A stretch of DNA of 64,000 nucleotides from Thioclava nitratireducens. Its GTDB lineage: Bacteria > Pseudomonadota > Alphaproteobacteria > Rhodobacterales > Rhodobacteraceae. The position numbers and the translations under genes were made by a program. Under the pieces are notes generated by a model. It had not been told where the DNA came from and searched no databases. It saw only the letters and a program-made list of their open reading frames with translations. The stretch covers positions 3,645,501 to 3,709,500 of the forward strand of contig NZ_CP019437.1 of assembly GCF_001940525.2 (NCBI RefSeq). Direction: 5' to 3'. This document shows, one piece after another, positions 36,135 to 45,592 of this stretch. Each line of letters starts with the position of its first letter. The stretch's first letter is position 1.

Positions 36135-37496
36135 TTACTGGCCGATGGCCTTGAGCACACGATCCAGACGCTTGCCCTGCGGGCTGAGCGTAAGGGGCGC
36201 GGTGCGGACCGCATTGTAATAAGCCGCGGGATCATAGGTCGGAATTCCAAGCTTCAGGTTTTCTACCGTCAACAGCCCCATAGCGGACAAAAGTTGATAA
36301 TAAGCTACCTGCAGCGTGGCGGCCGCGTCGATCCGTCCGGCCTGCGCATCAAGCAGATCCTGTTCTGCCGAGAGCACGTCGAGCGTGGTACGGGCGCCCA
36401 GAAGCGCCTCTTCCTTGACGCCCTGATAGGCGGTACGCGCTGCGGTGATCTGCTGGTCATAAGCCGAGATCTGCGCCTTCGCGATGTCGATCGCCGACCA
36501 CGCATTGGCCACGTTCTGCGCGACCGTCACGCCGGCCTGGCTGAGTTGTGCACGGGCCGACTGGTCGTTCGCCACGGCCTGGCGCTGTGCCGAGAGAAGC
36601 GCACCGCCGGAATAGAGCGTCTGGCTCATTTCGATGCCGGCGGACTGGGTCTGGATGCCCTGCTCTTCCTGCTTCAGGCCGAGCGAACCGGTGATTTTCG
36701 GCAGACGATTGGCGCGGGCGTAATCAACGCCGAGGTCATAGACCGCAACAGTGTGCTGCAGTTGCTTGATGCTCGGATGGCTGCGTAGGGCGATATCGCG
36801 CGCGGCATCCAGCGAGCCCGGCAGCGAGGGCCGCTTCGGGAACGCCGCGAGATTGCTCGGGTAGTGCCCGGTCGCGGCCTTGTAGGCCTCGCGCGCGGAA
36901 CGCAGCTTGCCCTGTGCCGCGGCGAGCGACGCGCGGGCGGAAGCCAGCTGCGCCTGTGCGAGCGAGACGTCGGTCTTGGTGACTTCACCCACTTCGAACC
37001 GGTCGTTCGACGCCTTGAGTTCCTCGTTCAGGACGCGCGCGGAATTCTGGTTGATCGCAACCTGCTCGGAGGCCGACTTCACGTCCGAATAGGCCTGGAT
37101 CGCTGCCAGAAGCACGTTCTGCTCGACCGAACGCAGCCCCTCGCGGGTGGCGAGCACGGTCTCTTTCTTCATCGAGACATTCAGCTTGTTACGGCCGAAA
37201 TCGAACAGCGTCATCGACGCGCCGAGCGTGGTCGAGGCTTTTTGCGAGATCGTGCGCGTGGCGTCGGCATTGAGGTAATCGTAGCTCGCGGTCCATTGCA
37301 GGACCGGGCGCAGATTCGCGACGGCTTGCGCGACGTCTTCATCCGCGGCCCGCAGCGCAGCACGGTTCTGCTCCAGCAGGTTCGAATGGCGATAAGCAGA
37401 GACCAGCGCGTCGGCCAGCGTCTCGGCCCCGGCCGTGATCGGCGCCATGGCGGTCGCCGCGACCAAAGCGGTCCATGTCAGTGTCTTGCGCAGCAT
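36135..37496 (-). CDS. tolC: TolC family outer-membrane efflux protein
   Basis: Trimeric outer-membrane channel used by type I secretion and efflux pumps. 453 residues, with a signal peptide ending near 24 (TAGAETLADAL), two repeats of the outer-membrane-efflux helix pairs, and the DFGRNKLNVSMKK and QTLYSGG boundary segments. Start 37496 has GAGGGG upstream. No adjacent ABC or RND partner, so it probably serves several exporters. Confidence 0.93.
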   Translation of the reverse strand: MLRKTLTWTALVAATAMAPITAGAETLADALVSAYRHSNLLEQNRAALRAADEDVAQAVANLRPVLQWTASYDYLNADATRTISQKASTTLGASMTLFDFGRNKLNVSMKKETVLATREGLRSVEQNVLLAAIQAYSDVKSASEQVAINQNSARVLNEELKASNDRFEVGEVTKTDVSLAQAQLASARASLAAAQGKLRSAREAYKAATGHYPSNLAAFPKRPSLPGSLDAARDIALRSHPSIKQLQHTVAVYDLGVDYARANRLPKITGSLGLKQEEQGIQTQSAGIEMSQTLYSGGALLSAQRQAVANDQSARAQLSQAGVTVAQNVANAWSAIDIAKAQISAYDQQITAARTAYQGVKEEALLGARTTLDVLSAEQDLLDAQAGRIDAAATLQVAYYQLLSAMGLLTVENLKLGIPTYDPAAYYNAVRTAPLTLSPQGKRLDRVLKAIGQ

Positions 37497-37629
37497 CGAA
37501 TGCCCCTCGTTTTCCTGTATCGCCACAGATGCAGGAGTCCCTCTGCCGCCGGGCGCAATTACTTTAAGTTTATCGGCTCGCCGCTCGATTGCATATCCTG
37601 CAAAACAGCTAGCCTATTCGATGTGCCTT

Positions 37630-38280
37630 TCAGAGCACGAATTCACGCGGCTGCACGAAGCCCGGAAGGACCGGTGCGGTGCCATTGAACAGGTCGCGCC
37701 AGCTCATCGCTCCGTCGATCTTGTAGCCGATCCGAGCGATGCCGAGGGCGCCTTCCATGAAAATCGCGGCGATCCGACCGCCTTCCTTGAGCTGCTCGAT
37801 CAGCGCGGGCGGAATGGCTTCCACTGCGCCTTCGATCAGAATTGCGTCATATGGGCCGTGCTGCGCCGCACCCTCGGTCAGCGCGCCGGTCACGACGGCG
37901 ACATTGTCGGCCCCGGCCTCGGCCAGCGCGGCCTCCGCCTGCGACGCCATGTCCTCGTCTTCCAGCGCGACGACTGCCTCGGCCATCCGCGCGATCACCG
38001 CGGAGGAATAGCCGAGCCCCGCGCCCACATCGAGCACCAGATCGTCGGGCTGAATGTCGAGCGCGTCGAGCATCTTCGCGAAATTGCGCGGCTCGAGCAG
38101 AACCCGGCCCGGTGCCAGTTCGAGGTTTTCCCCGATATAGGCGGCTTCGCGCTTGGCCGCGGGCACGAATTGCTCGCGCGGCACATGCAGCATCGCCGCG
38201 ATGATCGGGAATTTGGTCACGTCGTTGGGGCGGACCTGCGTGTCGACCATCACGGTGCGGCGCGTAGCGAAATCTTGCAT
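37630..38280 (-). CDS. pcm: Protein-L-isoaspartate O-methyltransferase family
   Basis: SAM-dependent methyltransferase of 216 residues. SAM motif [19 protein letters not shown] is at about residue 85, with the acidic motif ALEDE following. The N-terminal [11 protein letters not shown] is characteristic of the alphaproteobacterial Pcm-like group, whose substrate is less certain than E. coli Pcm. It repairs damaged Asp residues or has a related role. Neighbour of tolC; own start at 38280. Confidence 0.9.
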   Translation of the reverse strand: MQDFATRRTVMVDTQVRPNDVTKFPIIAAMLHVPREQFVPAAKREAAYIGENLELAPGRVLLEPRNFAKMLDALDIQPDDLVLDVGAGLGYSSAVIARMAEAVVALEDEDMASQAEAALAEAGADNVAVVTGALTEGAAQHGPYDAILIEGAVEAIPPALIEQLKEGGRIAAIFMEGALGIARIGYKIDGAMSWRDLFNGTAPVLPGFVQPREFVL

Positions 38281-38474
38281 GTCGAGAACTCTTCGGTAGC
38301 AAACCCTTGTGGGCGGTTTTGCCACAGAAGCAGGGCCTGAGCAAGTTATGCGAGAGCCAGATCCGACCTGCCGTCGCGCTCAGGGGCGATGGCGCCCGCG
38401 CACAATGCATCTCGGACGCAACTCGCCTCTTGCGCGGGCGCCTGCGATACCGTATCTGACGCCCACACCACGGT

Positions 38475-38548
38475 GGCGAGTTGGCGGAGTGGTGACGCAG
38501 CGGATTGCAAATCCGTGTACACCGGTTCGATTCCGGTACTCGCCTCCA
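38475..38548 (+). tRNA. tRNA-Cys (GCA), with encoded CCA
   Basis: Acceptor stem GGCGAGT/ACTCGCC, D arm, anticodon loop TTGCAAA giving GCA, T arm ACCGG-TTCGATT-CCGGT, then discriminator T and CCA at 38546-38548. Confidence 0.96.
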
Positions 38549-38689
38549 CCTTTCCCCGAAAAATTTCGTTTCGCCCACGGGGCGACTCTCGACAGAGCCT
38601 GCCCCCGATCGCGGCGGCGAGGGCGGAATACGAAGGCCCCGCCTCTTTCGAAGCAGGGCCGGCTATCTCTCCGTCAAACCGATGAGTTT

Positions 38690-39421
38690 TCAGAGCGCGC
38701 ACGTGGTCAGCGAAACCTGACAGCCTTCGAGCCCCCCGTGTAATTGCACCCCCACCGGCAGAGGCTGCGGGCCGATGCGCGCGCCGGTGACGATGCAATG
38801 CTCCGCCCGCAGCCCCGGCCCGATCACGGCGGCGCGCTCGGCGAGGAAGCCGAGGAAGGACACGATCTCGGAAAGTGACATCCCAGCGGCCATTTCAGGC
38901 GGATCGGCAGGCGCGCCGATCGCAAGCGGCAGGCGCGACAGGTCACGGGTTTGCCAATCGGGCACCTCATCTCCCATGACGATCGCCCGGTTCGAGAACC
39001 GATCCGCCATCTGTGCCAGCGGCGGCTGCTTTTCGAGCGTGGTGAAGCGCGACTGAAGCACTTCGAAGGCGACATGAACGCTGCCGATCGCTTCCAGAAT
39101 CTCGTGAGATTTGGCCTCGGGCGAAATATCGGCACGCAGCCGCACCGCAATTTCCAGTTCGAGCCGCGCATGGGGCGCAACGGCAAGGGTCGCACCCGAG
39201 CGATGGATCGCGCGACCCAGAACCGGGGCGCAGGACAGGTCCTGCCCGCCCAGCAGCGCGTGTTTCCAGCCCCCCACGGGGCCGAGATGGCGCAGGCTCT
39301 CGGCCTGCACGGCATAGGCTTCCGCCGGCGTGACCGGCAGCGGGGTCAGCGCCTCGAGCGTCTCGCCGTCATTCGCGGCAGCCAGCGCCTCTGCGGCGCT
39401 TGCGATCTGGTCACGCTGCAT
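38690..39421 (-). CDS. 2-keto-4-pentenoate hydratase (MhpD) family protein
   Basis: 243-residue member of the MhpD/fumarylacetoacetase-like hydratase-decarboxylase group. LELEIAVRLRADI and HVAFEVLQSRF contain the family's metal-binding Glu residues. It closes the LacI-controlled operon and overlaps the kinase gene by 11 bases. In this setting it could hydrate or dehydrate a 2-keto acid, for example a deoxy-keto-aldonate. The reaction is not known. Confidence 0.82.
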   Translation of the reverse strand: MQRDQIASAAEALAAANDGETLEALTPLPVTPAEAYAVQAESLRHLGPVGGWKHALLGGQDLSCAPVLGRAIHRSGATLAVAPHARLELEIAVRLRADISPEAKSHEILEAIGSVHVAFEVLQSRFTTLEKQPPLAQMADRFSNRAIVMGDEVPDWQTRDLSRLPLAIGAPADPPEMAAGMSLSEIVSFLGFLAERAAVIGPGLRAEHCIVTGARIGPQPLPVGVQLHGGLEGCQVSLTTCAL

Positions 39422-40349
39422 GGTGTGCAACCTCTTCTTTCATGGCATCGCGCGGGATGATCGCGCCGGGATGACGGACGACTCGGCTTGCGAGACGCGC
39501 ACCGTCGAGAATTGCGGCCTCCAGCGTTTTACCGCGCTGCAGGGCCGAGAGGAGAGCGGCATCGAAACTGTCGCCTGCCGCAGTCGTGTCGACAGCCGCG
39601 ACGGGATCGGGCAGTGCAACGCGCAGCGTCGCCCCCGATGCGTCGCGCGCGAGCACCGCGCCGCCGCCCGTCGTCAGTACGATGGCGCCCGCTGCGTGTT
39701 TCTCGCAGCGCGCCATGATCGCCTCGGGGTCGGTCTCGTTCCAGAGCGCCGCGAGATCGTCGAGCGAGGGCAGCGCGAGGCTCGTCACTGCCAAGGCGCG
39801 CTCGGTCCACTCCGCCGCCTCGGCCCGGTCACGCCAGAGCCGCGGGCGGTAATTCGTGTCATAGGCGACGGTGATCCCGCGCTGGCGCAGCGCGTCCAAC
39901 TCCGCCAGCAAACGGCTGCGCGCCGTGTCGGGAAGGATCGCCAAGGTGATGCCCGAGAACAAAAGGACGCGTGCCTGACCGAGCGCCGCGACCTCCTCCC
40001 CGTCGGCGCCGAACATCCGGCGCGCCGGCGCCTGATCGCGCCAATAGGTAAAGCTGCGCTCGCCCGTGGCATCGGTGGCGATGAAGCTCAGCCCCGGGCT
40101 GCCATCGGCATCGGACCCGATTGCCTCGATTTCGACCCCCTCCTGCGCGATCGTATCGCGCATCCAGCGGCTCATCCCGTCCGAACCGAGCCGCGAAAGG
40201 TAGCCCACCCGCAGATCGGGCCGCAGCCGCGCGAGGTAGATCGCCGCATTCAGCGTGTCGCCCCCAAGCCGGCGGTGGAACAGATCGGGCGTTGCAGGGT
40301 CGTTTGTGAACTCGGCGAGAGGCTCGCCGATGCAGAGAAAGTCCAGCAT
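39411..40349 (-). CDS. kdgK: PfkB sugar kinase, 2-keto-3-deoxygluconate kinase type
   Basis: 312-residue ribokinase family protein. The N-terminal FLCIGEPLAEF and GGDTLNAA are characteristic of 2-dehydro-3-deoxygluconokinase, and the C-terminal DTTAAGDSFDAALL holds the catalytic Asp and anion hole (ordinarily DTxGAGD; here TAAGDS). It would phosphorylate KDG for the Entner-Doudoroff aldolase. The aldolase is not in this window. Mid-operon; overlaps the downstream hydratase gene. Confidence 0.87.
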   Translation of the reverse strand: MLDFLCIGEPLAEFTNDPATPDLFHRRLGGDTLNAAIYLARLRPDLRVGYLSRLGSDGMSRWMRDTIAQEGVEIEAIGSDADGSPGLSFIATDATGERSFTYWRDQAPARRMFGADGEEVAALGQARVLLFSGITLAILPDTARSRLLAELDALRQRGITVAYDTNYRPRLWRDRAEAAEWTERALAVTSLALPSLDDLAALWNETDPEAIMARCEKHAAGAIVLTTGGGAVLARDASGATLRVALPDPVAAVDTTAAGDSFDAALLSALQRGKTLEAAILDGARLASRVVRHPGAIIPRDAMKEEVAHHAA

Positions 40350-40361
40350 GCAAGGCTCCGA

Positions 40362-41312
40362 TCAGGCGGGCCCTACCGGGCTCAGAAGCGGGGCTCCGGC
40401 CAGATAGGCGTCGATATTCGCGATCACCAGCTGCGCCATCGCGCGTCGCGCCTCGTTCGTGGCCGAAGCGATATGTGGCGTGAAAAGCGTGTTCGGCGCG
40501 CGCAAAAGACCGTCCTCCGCCCCATCGGGCGCGACAGGTTCGACCTCGAATACATCGAGCGCGGCAGAGCCGAGCGTGCCGCCATGCAAGGCCGCAGCCA
40601 GCGCCGCGCTGTCGACGACCGAGCCGCGCGCGACATTGACCAAGGTGCCTTCGGAGCCGAGCGCCTCTAACACCGGCGCATCGACAATATACCGCGTCTC
40701 AGGCGTGGCCGAGAGCGTGACGAACAGGACGTCACTTTCGGCGGCCAGCGTCCGGGCGTCGGGGCGCCATGCCTCGGGGGCGTCATCATGGGGCTTGCGG
40801 GCATGATAGATCACATCAACCCCCAGCGCGCGCAGCATATCCGCCAGTGCGCGCCCGATCCGGCCATAGCCGAGAATACCCGCACGGCAACCGGTCAGCG
40901 CCTGACCGAGCCGCGGTTTCTGCCCGTTCGACCAGCCGCCCGAGCGAAGCAACCGCTCGCCCTCGCCGATCCGCCGCCGCACCGAGATAGCGAGACCCAG
41001 CGCCAGCTCGGCCACCGCTTCCGACAGCACGTCGGGCGTGGTCGTCACATGGATGCCGCGCGCGGCCGCCGCATCCAGATCGACCGCATCAGTGCCGACG
41101 CCATTGACCGCGATCAGGCGCAGGTCGCGAAACTCGGCGATCTCCTCGCCGGAGAGGCCGCGCGCGCCGCTGGTCAGCACGATCTCGATGCCCTCGCGCG
41201 CTGTGGCGTCACGGGTGACCGGGTGCGCCGCGCAGAACGCTTCCATCATGTCGGCGGGCTTCAGTTCGATCAGCGCGAGGATCGACGGGGTGGGTTTGGC
41301 ATCATCACTCAT
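40362..41312 (-). CDS. D-isomer-specific 2-hydroxyacid dehydrogenase
   Basis: 316 residues, NAD(P)-dependent reductase of 2-keto acids. Rossmann motif [13 protein letters not shown] (about 147). Catalytic Arg in NVARGSVVD, Glu in VFEVEP and His in FTPHIASAT. The group includes glyoxylate/hydroxypyruvate and 2-ketogluconate reductases. It overlaps the ATPase gene by 4 bases (ATGA), so it belongs to the transporter operon. A keto-aldonate substrate fits the neighbouring kinase. Confidence 0.9.
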   Translation of the reverse strand: MSDDAKPTPSILALIELKPADMMEAFCAAHPVTRDATAREGIEIVLTSGARGLSGEEIAEFRDLRLIAVNGVGTDAVDLDAAAARGIHVTTTPDVLSEAVAELALGLAISVRRRIGEGERLLRSGGWSNGQKPRLGQALTGCRAGILGYGRIGRALADMLRALGVDVIYHARKPHDDAPEAWRPDARTLAAESDVLFVTLSATPETRYIVDAPVLEALGSEGTLVNVARGSVVDSAALAAALHGGTLGSAALDVFEVEPVAPDGAEDGLLRAPNTLFTPHIASATNEARRAMAQLVIANIDAYLAGAPLLSPVGPA

Positions 41313-42052
41313 GAGATCTGCCCCAGGAAGTTGCGCAGACGCTCCGACTTCGGATTGCCGAAGAACTCTGCCGGCGGCCCCTCTTCGATGATCGCGCCCT
41401 GCTCCATGAAGATCACGCGGTCGGCGACGGCACGGGCGAAATCCATCTCGTGGGTCACGCAGAGCATCGTCATGCCTTCACGGGCGAGGTCGATCATCGT
41501 GTCGAGCACCTCCTTGACCATCTCGGGATCGAGCGCCGAGGTCGGCTCATCGAACAGCATGATCCGCGGCTCCATGCAGAGCGCCCGCGCAATCGCGACC
41601 CGCTGCTGCTGACCGCCCGAAAGCTGGGCGGGAAATTTGTCCGCCTGCTCGGGGATCTTCACGCGCTCCAGATACTTGCGCGCGGTCGCCTCCGCCCCGG
41701 CCTTGTCCGCCCGCCGCGTCTTGAGTGGCGCGAGCGTGCAGTTCTGCAGCACGGTCAGGTGGGGAAACAGGTTGAATTGCTGGAAGACCATCCCGACTTC
41801 GCGGCGCACCTTGGCGACGTTCTCGCCGCCTGCCGTCAGCTCGATCCCGTCGACGGTGATCGTGCCATCCTGAATCTCTTCGAGCTGGTTGAGCGTGCGG
41901 ATCAGGGTCGACTTGCCGGAGCCGGACGGACCGCAGATCACGATCCGCTCGCCTTGTTCGACCGTCAGATCGATCGACTTCAGCGCCTGAAACGCACCGA
42001 AGAACTTGGTGACGCCGCGCATCTCGACGGCGGGCTGCTGTGCTTGTGTCAT
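41309..42052 (-). CDS. Polar-amino-acid-type ABC transporter ATPase
   Basis: 247-residue importer ATPase of the PAAT family. Walker [11 protein letters not shown]-loop FQQFNLFPH, signature LSGGQQQR, Walker [13 protein letters not shown] and H-loop CVTHEM are all present. It pairs with the two permeases and the binding protein upstream. Ligand unclear, because the downstream enzymes point to sugar acids rather than amino acids. Confidence 0.94.
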   Translation of the reverse strand: MTQAQQPAVEMRGVTKFFGAFQALKSIDLTVEQGERIVICGPSGSGKSTLIRTLNQLEEIQDGTITVDGIELTAGGENVAKVRREVGMVFQQFNLFPHLTVLQNCTLAPLKTRRADKAGAEATARKYLERVKIPEQADKFPAQLSGGQQQRVAIARALCMEPRIMLFDEPTSALDPEMVKEVLDTMIDLAREGMTMLCVTHEMDFARAVADRVIFMEQGAIIEEGPPAEFFGNPKSERLRNFLGQIS

Positions 42053-42110
42053 GGGATGCCTTGTAGGGTGACCCGGCGCAGCGCGGGGCTGCGCCGGATG
42101 TGGGGTGAGA

Positions 42111-42938
42111 TCAGTTCGAGGCCGATTTCGGCGTCGCGGCTTCCTCGGCCGATCCGTTGCGGACGAAATCGGGGATGTCCGTCGCCAGCCACTGCTGCGA
42201 GATCTTGTCCATCGTGCCGTCTTTCATTGCGGAGCCGACGAACGCGTTGATCTTGGCCAGAAGCTTGTCTGCGCCCGGCTCGACCGCGATGCCCTGGACC
42301 TGGCTCGAAAGCGGGAACTTCTCGTCAAAGCGACCCGGCGCAGCCTTCGCGATCTGCGCGGCCACGACGTTGGACACACCGATCAGCGGCACCTGCCCCG
42401 AGAGGAGTGCCTGCACTGCGGCCGCGTCGTCGTCGAAGCGGCGGATCGTGGTGTCGTCGGGGGCGACCTTGGTCACGCCCGCGTCCTGCGTCGAGGCGCG
42501 CACGACGCCGACAGATCCACCAGACAGATCGGCAGGCTTCGAGACCTTTTCCTCTTTCTTGCCGTAGACCATGATCTCGATCCCGGCATAGGGGCGCGAG
42601 AAATCGACCCGCTTGGCGCGCTCTGGCGTGATGCCCAACGAGGCGACCAGCACATCGACCTGACCTGAGAGCAGGTAGGGGATACGGTTCGGGCCGGTCA
42701 CCGGCACGATCTCGATCTTGGTGCCCAGGTAGTCGGCGAGCGCCTTGGCGGTATCCGCGTCATAGCCTTCGGGCTTGCCGCTGGTGCCCATTAGACCGAA
42801 GGGCGGGAAATCGACGAGCATGCCGACCTTGAGCACGCCGGCCTTCTCGACCTGATCGAGCGTGGTGGCTTGCGCGTGGCCTGCCATCAATGCGCCGACC
42901 GTCAGGGCCGCCGTTGCGACTGTCTTGAGAAACTTCAT
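42111..42938 (-). CDS. ABC transporter substrate-binding protein, family 3
   Basis: Periplasmic binding protein of 275 residues, signal peptide ending at HAQA (residue 24). SBP_bac_3 features: [26 protein letters not shown], and the strong family motif [12 protein letters not shown]. The ligand-contact Arg lies in this motif. Family ligands are amino acids, opines and related carboxylates. In this operon it supplies the two permeases and the ATPase. Confidence 0.93.
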   Translation of the reverse strand: MKFLKTVATAALTVGALMAGHAQATTLDQVEKAGVLKVGMLVDFPPFGLMGTSGKPEGYDADTAKALADYLGTKIEIVPVTGPNRIPYLLSGQVDVLVASLGITPERAKRVDFSRPYAGIEIMVYGKKEEKVSKPADLSGGSVGVVRASTQDAGVTKVAPDDTTIRRFDDDAAAVQALLSGQVPLIGVSNVVAAQIAKAAPGRFDEKFPLSSQVQGIAVEPGADKLLAKINAFVGSAMKDGTMDKISQQWLATDIPDFVRNGSAEEAATPKSASN

Positions 42939-42973
42939 GTTTTACTCCTCCTAAACCTGAAGCGGGTGAAAAA

Positions 42974-43630
42974 TCAGCGGGTGAATGCGAGGCGCATCCG
43001 CCCTTCCAGCCGGCGCGCATAAAGCGACAGCGGCCAGCAGATGATGAAGTAGATCGCGGCCACCAGCCCGAAGACCACGAAGGGGTCGAAGGTCGCGTTG
43101 TTGACGATCTGACCGGCGCGCGTCAGCTCGGTGAAGCCGATGATCGAGGTAAGCGAGGTGCCCTTGATCAGCTGCACAAGGAAGCCGACGGTCGGGGCTA
43201 CGGCGATCCGCGCCGCCTGCGGCAGAACCACATGCTGCATCCGGTCGCGATAGCTCAGCGAAAGCGCAGTCGCGGCCTCGGTCTGCCCCGACGGCACCGC
43301 GTCGATCGAGCCGCGCCAGATCTCGCCCAGATAGGCGCTGGCATGGAAGGTCAGCGCGATCGCCGCCGCCAGCAGCGGGTTGATCGGCAGGTTCAGCACG
43401 GTCAGACCGAAATAGAACAGGAACAGCTGCATCAGGAGCGGGGTGCCCTGGAAGATCCGGATGAACCCGGCGCTGATCCGGCGCAGAGCCTTCGAGCCCG
43501 AGCTGCGCGCGAGTGCCACGAACAGCCCGCCGATTGCGCCGCCGATGAAGGCGATGACCGACAGCAGAAGCGTCCAGCGCACGGCCTCGATGATGAACAG
43601 GATGTCGGAGGGACCGAATTGGCGGATCAT
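42974..43630 (-). CDS. PAAT-type ABC transporter permease (second)
   Basis: 218-residue inner-membrane protein with about five helices and the EAA loop (TEAATALSLSYRDRMQHVVLPQA, shown by its EAATALS start) contacting the ATPase. N-terminal region carries the LLSVIAFIGGAIGG helix. It begins one base past the stop of the other permease, so the two are probably translated together as a heterodimer. Confidence 0.92.
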   Translation of the reverse strand: MIRQFGPSDILFIIEAVRWTLLLSVIAFIGGAIGGLFVALARSSGSKALRRISAGFIRIFQGTPLLMQLFLFYFGLTVLNLPINPLLAAAIALTFHASAYLGEIWRGSIDAVPSGQTEAATALSLSYRDRMQHVVLPQAARIAVAPTVGFLVQLIKGTSLTSIIGFTELTRAGQIVNNATFDPFVVFGLVAAIYFIICWPLSLYARRLEGRMRLAFTR

Positions 43631-43631
43631 G

Positions 43632-44300
43632 TCAGCGGCTCGCAGGATAGTTGAAAATGGCGTTCTGGACGAGTTTGAAGAGGCCCGAGAACAGCAGCGA
43701 GAGAACGAGGTAGAACGCGGTCACGACGAGGTAGATCTCGAAGCTGGCGAAGGTCTTGGCGTTCAGATCCGCCCCTACCGAGGCCAGATCGTTCGCGGAG
43801 ATCGTCGAGACGACCGACGAGGTCAGCATCAGGTAGATGAACTGGCTCGTCATCGCCGGATAGACGTTGCGCAGCGCCGGCTTCAGGATCACGTAGCGGA
43901 AAATCTGAATCGGCCCGAGACCCAGCGCGCGCCCTGCCTCGATCTGGCCATGGGGCACGGATTCGATCCCGGCGCGGGTGATTTCGGTCCCGTACGCGCC
44001 GACATTGATCACCAGAGCGATCAGCGCCGCGACATTCGGATCGAGAGAAATCCCGATCGCGGGCAGCCCGAAATACAGAAAGAAGATCTGCACGAGGAAG
44101 GGCGTGTTGCGGATGATCTCGACATAGGCGCCGACGATCGCGTGCAGCACCTTCGAATGCGAGGTGCGCGCAGCAGCCCCGAGGACCGACACGATCAGGC
44201 CCAGAAGCATCGCCGCGAAAGACAGGCGGATGGTCAGCCATGCGCCGTAAAGCAGCAGGTCCAGATTCTCTAATACGGGCGTGAAGTTGAAGTGATACAC
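43632..44300 (-). CDS. PAAT-type ABC transporter permease (first)
   Basis: 222-residue permease with the family motif RNTPFLVQIFFLYFG and the EAGRALGLGPIQIFRYVILP-like EAA loop. GTG 44300 is the preferred start because GGGAGG lies 4-5 bases before it; starts further out run into the operator region. It is the first gene of the transport operon, 60 bases below two LacI-type operators. Confidence 0.9.
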   Translation of the reverse strand: MYHFNFTPVLENLDLLLYGAWLTIRLSFAAMLLGLIVSVLGAAARTSHSKVLHAIVGAYVEIIRNTPFLVQIFFLYFGLPAIGISLDPNVAALIALVINVGAYGTEITRAGIESVPHGQIEAGRALGLGPIQIFRYVILKPALRNVYPAMTSQFIYLMLTSSVVSTISANDLASVGADLNAKTFASFEIYLVVTAFYLVLSLLFSGLFKLVQNAIFNYPASR

Positions 44301-44359
44301 GTCGCCTCCCTGCGTGTAACCACATGCCCTCACGCTCCTCAACGGTCGGGCATGCTCAT

Positions 44360-44387
44360 TTAGATCGATCTAATTAGAACGATCTAA
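44360..44387. promoter_or_regulatory. Two abutting 14-bp LacI-type operators
   Basis: TTAGATCGATCTAA (44360-44373) is a perfect palindrome with central CG. It is joined without spacer to TTAGAACGATCTAA (44374-44387), which differs at one position. They lie between the lacI-type stop and the first permease start, 60 bases upstream of the latter. Central-CG palindromes of this length are typical for LacI family sites. Confidence 0.8.
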
Positions 44388-44442
44388 ATTCCGAGTCGCA
44401 AATCACGGATGCGTGAGTGGAAAACGTCGGGGCAAGTTGGGA

Positions 44443-45456
44443 TCAGTCGGCGGGACCGGTGGTGTCGCGCACCCGCAGGCGCGGCGTCACGATCTCGGTT
44501 TTCCGCTCTGCGCCCGGATCTGCGATCCGCCGCAGCAGCAGGCGCGCCGAAGCCGCGCCGATCTGGCGCGGGAAGACCTGCACTGTGGTCAGGCGCGGCG
44601 GCGCACCGAGATCGATGAAGGACAGGTTGTCGTGGCCCACCACCGAAAGATCGCGGCCGGGCATCAGCCCCAGATCGAACAGTCCCCGCAGCAGGCCCGA
44701 GGCGAGGATGTCGTTGAAGCAGATCGCTGCGGTCGGGCGTGGCTCGAGCGCCATCAGCATCGCGGCCGATTGCGGCGAGCCATCCCATGCGAGCGGCACG
44801 TCGATCACCCCAGCATTGATGAGCTCCTGAGCCCGCATCTCCTCCTCGAAGGCCGCGAGACGTTCATCCCGCGTGGAAACCTCCCCCGCGAGCGCGACGA
44901 AGGATATCCGTCGATGGCCGAGATCGCGCAAATGCCGAACGCTCAGCCGCACCGCGAGGCCGTGATCTGAGCCTGCGAAATCGCTGAGATCGCGGCCCAC
45001 GTGGCGCATCGCCTGCACCAGCGGCACCCCTGCCGCGACCAGCTTCTCTATCGTATCCGGCTCGGTCCCTTCGGCGGGAAACAGGATGATTCCCTCCGCG
45101 TCATGCTCGCGCAACCGGCGGAGCAGACCCGATTGCCGTTCCGGATCGTCCCGCGAACTGGCGAGCATGACTTGATAGCCCTGCTCGTCCAGCTCGGCCT
45201 CGATCCCCTCGACGAATTCCGAGAAGAAGCTGTTCACGAGGTTCGGAATGATCACGCCGATAGTGCGGCTTTTCTGACCGCGCAGACGTGCCGCGCCGCT
45301 ATTGGGCACGTAGTCGAGCTCGGCGATGACCTTCTCGACCTTCTCGCGCGTCTTTGCCGCCACGAGGTCCGAGCCGCGAATGACGAGCGAGGCCGTGGCG
45401 CGGGACACGCCCGCCGCCCGCGCCACATCCATCAATGTCGTACGCTTCACCGCCAT
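44443..45456 (-). CDS. LacI family transcriptional regulator
   Basis: 337-residue repressor. HTH and hinge at 4-60 (TLMDVARAAGVSRATASLVIRG; linker with NSGAARLRGQKS) and a periplasmic-binding-type effector domain from about 65 (IGVIIPNLVNSFFSE). It precedes and points into the transport/catabolic operon, with twin operators in between, so it probably controls the operon and possibly itself. The effector is likely a keto-sugar acid, inferred from kdgK. Confidence 0.93.
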   Translation of the reverse strand: MAVKRTTLMDVARAAGVSRATASLVIRGSDLVAAKTREKVEKVIAELDYVPNSGAARLRGQKSRTIGVIIPNLVNSFFSEFVEGIEAELDEQGYQVMLASSRDDPERQSGLLRRLREHDAEGIILFPAEGTEPDTIEKLVAAGVPLVQAMRHVGRDLSDFAGSDHGLAVRLSVRHLRDLGHRRISFVALAGEVSTRDERLAAFEEEMRAQELINAGVIDVPLAWDGSPQSAAMLMALEPRPTAAICFNDILASGLLRGLFDLGLMPGRDLSVVGHDNLSFIDLGAPPRLTTVQVFPRQIGAASARLLLRRIADPGAERKTEIVTPRLRVRDTTGPAD

Positions 45457-45592
45457 AATCGCGGAGTAACGACAGGAAGGCGCTCGCGCAAGCACGACAC
45501 CGCCGTCACGCGACTAGCTGCGCTCATTGGGAAACGGCCGCCCCGTCTGGGGAGCCCGTCTGGGAAGACCGTGTCAACGCGAGTACGAGAGT

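Noticed and set aside
38475..45456. tRNA-Cys as insertion site of a catabolic island
   Set aside because: No integrase, no repeated tRNA 3' end that I can see, and no obvious composition change; adjacency alone is weak.
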